In this document: positions 13,374 to 15,690 of the stretch, one piece after another
How positions within the stretch are numbered: position 1 is the stretch's first letter
Layout of the letters: each line of letters starts with the position of its first letter
Assembly: GCA_038213005.1 (NCBI GenBank)
Contig: JBBQTU010000081.1
Span: 1-15,690, forward strand
Direction of reading: 5' to 3'
Source of the DNA: JBBQTU01 sp038213005
Lineage (GTDB): Bacteria > Planctomycetota > Phycisphaerae > Tepidisphaerales > Tepidisphaeraceae
Length of the DNA: 15,690 nt
The notes under the pieces: model-generated
Database searches by the model: none
Seen by the model: only the letters and a program-made list of their open reading frames with translations
Told to the model about the DNA's origin: nothing
Made by a program: the position numbers and the translations under genes

Positions 13374-14063
13374 TCAGACCTTCGCTGAGGCCCCGCCCTC
13401 GCTCGCGCGGGCGGCCGTGGCGGCCTGCTGCGCCAGCAGCCAGTGGATCCAGCCGTCCATGCCGTTTCCCTTGATAACCGACAATTCGAACAGCGGCGAG
13501 TGGGTGTTCAGTTGCCGCACATCCCGCTGGAAGACGTCCATCTTAAAGGGCACATAAGGCAGCAGGTCGATCTTGTTGAGGATCAAAGCCTCGGATTCCG
13601 CCACGATGTAGGGATGCTTGGCGGGCTTGTCATCGCCCTCGGTGACGCTGAACATGCCGACCTTCACCTGCTGGCCAAGGTCAAAACCGACGGGGCAGAT
13701 CAGATTGCCGACGTTCTCGATGAAGAGAATGTCAACGCGCGACAGGTCCATGCGGCCCATCGCCTGGCGGACGTGGTGGGCTTCGAGGTGGCAACCCCGG
13801 CCGGTATTGATCTGGACCACCTGGTCGCACCACTGGGCCATGCGCTCGGCATCGCGGGCGGTGGCCAGGTCGCCCACCATCACCGCCAGCCGGCGCTTCC
13901 CCGCCAGACGCTGCAAGGTCGCCTCCAGCAAGGCCGTCTTACCGCAGCCGGGGGCGCCAATCAGGTTGAGGCTGAAGATGCCGGCCTTACGCAAAGATTC
14001 GCGGTTCAGACCCGCCATCTCGTCGTTCAGCTTCAGTACGTTCTCGACCACCGATATCTGCAT
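13374..14063 (-). CDS. hypB: HypB, hydrogenase/urease nickel incorporation GTPase
   Basis: A SIMIBI-class GTPase that drives nickel insertion into [NiFe]-hydrogenase, together with HypA. Motifs in this 229-residue form: P-loop GAPGCGKT (36-43), GDLATARDAERM, INTGRGCHLEA with metal-site C91/H92, IENVGNLICP with C123, TEGDDKP, NKID (163-166) and GMDGWIHWL near the C-terminus. The N-terminal high-affinity nickel motif (CxxCGC) and His-rich stretch found in some HypB proteins are absent. The frame stays open to 14144, but the extra 27 residues overlap hypA and do not fit the family, so the start is put at 14063, with GGAG upstream inside the hypA end. It starts 5 bases after the hypA stop. Confidence 0.94.
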   Translation of the reverse strand: MQISVVENVLKLNDEMAGLNRESLRKAGIFSLNLIGAPGCGKTALLEATLQRLAGKRRLAVMVGDLATARDAERMAQWCDQVVQINTGRGCHLEAHHVRQAMGRMDLSRVDILFIENVGNLICPVGFDLGQQVKVGMFSVTEGDDKPAKHPYIVAESEALILNKIDLLPYVPFKMDVFQRDVRQLNTHSPLFELSVIKGNGMDGWIHWLLAQQAATAARASEGGASAKV

Positions 14064-14068
14064 GAGCG

Positions 14069-14401
14069 TTACTCCACATCCAACGACAGTAGCGTCAACT
14101 CGCCCGACCCCTCGGCCAGCGGCGTGGCACATCCGCACTGACACTCGACGAACACTTCAGGGCTTTCCCACTTCCGCTGACACTGCGGACAGGTCAACTG
14201 CCACGGCAAATACTCGACCTCAAGCTTCGCCCCCGCCAGGGCGGTCCTGGCGACCGTGACTTCCCACGCCATCTTGAGCGACTCGGGATCAATCCCCTGC
14301 TTGGCACCGATCCGAAGACGCACGGTTTGCAGACGCTTGCCGCCGGGCGTGTGCCGCCGCACCTGTTCCATCAGTGAATCCGCAATCGACAACTCGTGCA
14401 T
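14069..14401 (-). CDS. hypA: HypA, hydrogenase nickel metallochaperone
   Basis: Binds nickel at its N-terminus and hands it to the hydrogenase (or urease) precursor with HypB. The 110-residue protein starts MHELSIADSLMEQV with the nickel ligand H2 and E3, and ends in SGELTLLSLDVE, as in the family. A zinc site begins with C71-P-Q-C74, but the second half reads C87-Q-C-G-C91 instead of the usual CxxC, so zinc coordination may differ. GAGG five bases upstream supports the ATG at 14401; a longer frame to 14620 adds 73 residues of low-quality sequence and is rejected. It is the first gene of hypA-hypB-rrf2. No clear promoter was found in the 280 bases upstream. Confidence 0.93.
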   Translation of the reverse strand: MHELSIADSLMEQVRRHTPGGKRLQTVRLRIGAKQGIDPESLKMAWEVTVARTALAGAKLEVEYLPWQLTCPQCQRKWESPEVFVECQCGCATPLAEGSGELTLLSLDVE

Positions 14402-14681
14402 CAATGCCTCACCGGCAGGGATACCGCAGGAAGCCCAAGACGGCAAGGGCCGCAGACCCCAGACGCGTCGCCGGGCGTGCCCATTTTTCCGGGCAGCCTG
14501 ACAATGTGGAGATCGGCCGCCCCATTGAACAGCCGCGGAACGAGGACTCGCTGCGAATACCGAAGAGCAACACACACGCCGGCGCTGTTTGTCTTGGGCC
14601 TTTTGTGCCTTTTGCGGCAACTCCTCTTCGCAGCCTCAGACAATTCAGCGGCCACCAGCGAAGCAAGCCTCGCCCGTTCGT
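14402..14681. other. Gap between surface-protein gene and hypA, no gene seen
   Basis: These 280 bases separate the stop of the surface-protein gene from the hypA start, both on the - strand. They should contain the hyp promoter, but no good -35/-10 or sigma-54 match was found. GAGCAACACAC at about 14566-14576 repeats part of the hairpin arm at 112-122; this may be chance. Confidence 0.35.
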
Positions 14682-15690
14682 TTAGTTCGGCAAACCGCCA
14701 CCGCCGCGCGGAGGGAAACCCCCGCACGGCGCATTGCGTGAATGTTGACAACGACTCCGGGATCCATTTCTTCTCTGGAGGAGGACAGGGGTCAACCCGA
14801 CCATGGCCAGCAGCACTGTGGTGGCTTCGGGCACGGCGCTATAGGTGTATCGTATGACCAGATTCTCCCCTCCGTCGGTTCGGGACGTGGTGGCCAGCGA
14901 AAACAGACCGTTGACCTGACCCTTGAACCCGGTGGTATCAAGGCTCAGCAGGGTGGTGTTAAAACTCCCGGCCTTCACCTCTGCGATCACCCACGCATAG
15001 ATGCTGGTCGCATTGAAGTTCGCTGGAACTGCGGAACTGAGCAGATTGACCTTGAACCCAGCCGATTGAGTGAGATTGTCCATGACCAGGCTATCCCAGC
15101 CGGAGGCGCTCCCGGCGGTGCCGGTGGCGTTGTTGATATCCACCGCATACGCCCCTGTGCCGGTCCATGTCTCAGCGCCGGTGGTCAGTTTGCTGGTACT
15201 GGTCCCACTGCCGGGAGCGATCGCGCCGGCGACGGTGATGCTGCCCAGAACGGTACCAATGCCACCCAAGGTGGCACCGCTGGCGACGGTGACAGCCGAG
15301 CCTGCCGCGAGTGAACCATTTACCGTCAGCGTCCCGGCGTTGACGGTGGTCGCCCCGGTATAGGTGTTGACGCCCGAAAGGACGACAGTACCAGTCGTGG
15401 TCTTGTTCAGGGTAATCCCTGCGCCGGCGAGAATGGCCGACGCGGACCCACTCTTCATCTCGAATGTGCCGGTACTGGTCAGAGCCGACGTACCCGTGCC
15501 GGTGATACTGCTACCGCCGTCCACTGTGACAGTCCCTACCGAATCAGTGCGATTTACGCCGAGGTCGACAATCGCGCCCGCGCCGTTGACCATGAGGTTC
15601 CCAGTGCCAATGGCGTCGGCGACTCCGTACGCCAGTGTGCCAGCGGCGTCAGTTGTCAGGCCTGTGTAAGTGTTCGCGTTCGACATAGTT
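14682..15690 (-). CDS. Autotransporter-type beta-strand repeat protein with PEP-CTERM-like tail (N-terminus outside window)
   Basis: At least 335 residues of the C-terminal part of a secreted surface protein; the frame stays open to the window edge, so the ATG at 15686 is internal. It is rich in Gly, Thr, Ser, Ala and Val and has repeats of the type ANTYTGLTTDAAGTL and VNTYTGATTVNAGTLTVNG, then ASGATLGGIGTV and a final globular strand-rich region. This matches autotransporter-associated beta-strand repeats (passenger beta-helix). Near the end SAVPEATTVLLAMVGLTPVLLQRR has the VPE motif, hydrophobic stretch and basic end of a PEP-CTERM sorting signal, cut by an exosortase in other bacteria. Unusually, 28 more residues follow the RR pair, of Gly/Pro/Arg/Cys-rich sequence that looks non-coding in origin. 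Exact role unknown; probably exopolysaccharide- or surface-associated. Confidence 0.85.
   Translation of the reverse strand, partial: TMSNANTYTGLTTDAAGTLAYGVADAIGTGNLMVNGAGAIVDLGVNRTDSVGTVTVDGGSSITGTGTSALTSTGTFEMKSGSASAILAGAGITLNKTTTGTVVLSGVNTYTGATTVNAGTLTVNGSLAAGSAVTVASGATLGGIGTVLGSITVAGAIAPGSGTSTSKLTTGAETWTGTGAYAVDINNATGTAGSASGWDSLVMDNLTQSAGFKVNLLSSAVPANFNATSIYAWVIAEVKAGSFNTTLLSLDTTGFKGQVNGLFSLATTSRTDGGENLVIRYTYSAVPEATTVLLAMVGLTPVLLQRRNGSRSRCQHSRNAPCGGFPPRGGGGLPN
14702..14731 (-). terminator. Terminator-like hairpin inside the end of the surface-protein gene
   Basis: CGCCGCGCGG (14702-14711) pairs with CCGCACGGCG (14722-14731) with one mismatch, and the inner GGG/CCC can extend the stem over an AAA loop. 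It falls within the last codons of the surface-protein reading frame. In the RNA it would form a very stable stem just before the stop, followed by only a short T-run. Confidence 0.4.

Noticed and set aside
14402..14620. N-terminal extension of hypA
   Set aside because: HypA requires MHE at the N-terminus for nickel binding, and that Met has a good ribosome site at 14401.

Overview
The window looks like chromosomal DNA of a GC-rich Gram-negative bacterium, most probably a planctomycete of the Phycisphaerae type (inference). The clues are an autotransporter-type beta-strand repeat protein with a PEP-CTERM-like tail, a periplasm-facing CxxCH sensor kinase, a short Obg, a GroES-like protein with no GroEL beside it, poor Shine-Dalgarno signals on several genes, and many hairpins without U-tracts between genes. 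No transposase, integrase, tRNA, rRNA or CRISPR array was seen, so this is mostly core and housekeeping sequence.

Left part, 1-6190. The last codons of an upstream gene end at 45 and are followed by a perfect 20-bp hairpin. A pyruvate, phosphate dikinase gene (+ strand) follows. It converges on a sigma-54-dependent response regulator gene (- strand), which is divergent from a membrane histidine kinase gene (+ strand) whose extracytoplasmic domain carries a c-type-heme-like CxxCH motif. The kinase and regulator probably form one two-component system that senses redox state, heme or a small ligand.

Middle part, 6285-10574, all on the - strand. In transcription order the genes are rpmA (ribosomal protein L27), obg, dxs (isoprenoid precursor synthesis) and a membrane-anchored thioredoxin-like protein. 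Gaps of 127 to 174 bases separate them. A sigma-70-like promoter and two leader hairpins precede rpmA. rplU (L21), the usual partner of rpmA, is not in the window.

Right part, 10575-15690, also - strand. galM (aldose 1-epimerase) and a GroES-like gene form a two-gene operon. Its best promoter would give a leaderless galM transcript. Upstream of it lies about 630 bases without a gene, containing a nearly perfect tandem duplication of about 125 bp, each copy with an 8-bp hairpin. Next is a compact hypA-hypB-rrf2 operon: nickel insertion proteins for hydrogenase or urease plus an Rrf2 regulator with IscR-like Fe-S ligands. The window ends inside the autotransporter-repeat protein gene, whose last 30 or so codons run through a terminator-like hairpin.

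No clearly new multi-gene system was found. The items most worth a second look are the heme-type kinase and sigma-54 regulator pair, the hypAB-rrf2 arrangement, the tandem duplication, the REP-like palindrome at 10641 and the run-through tail of the surface protein.
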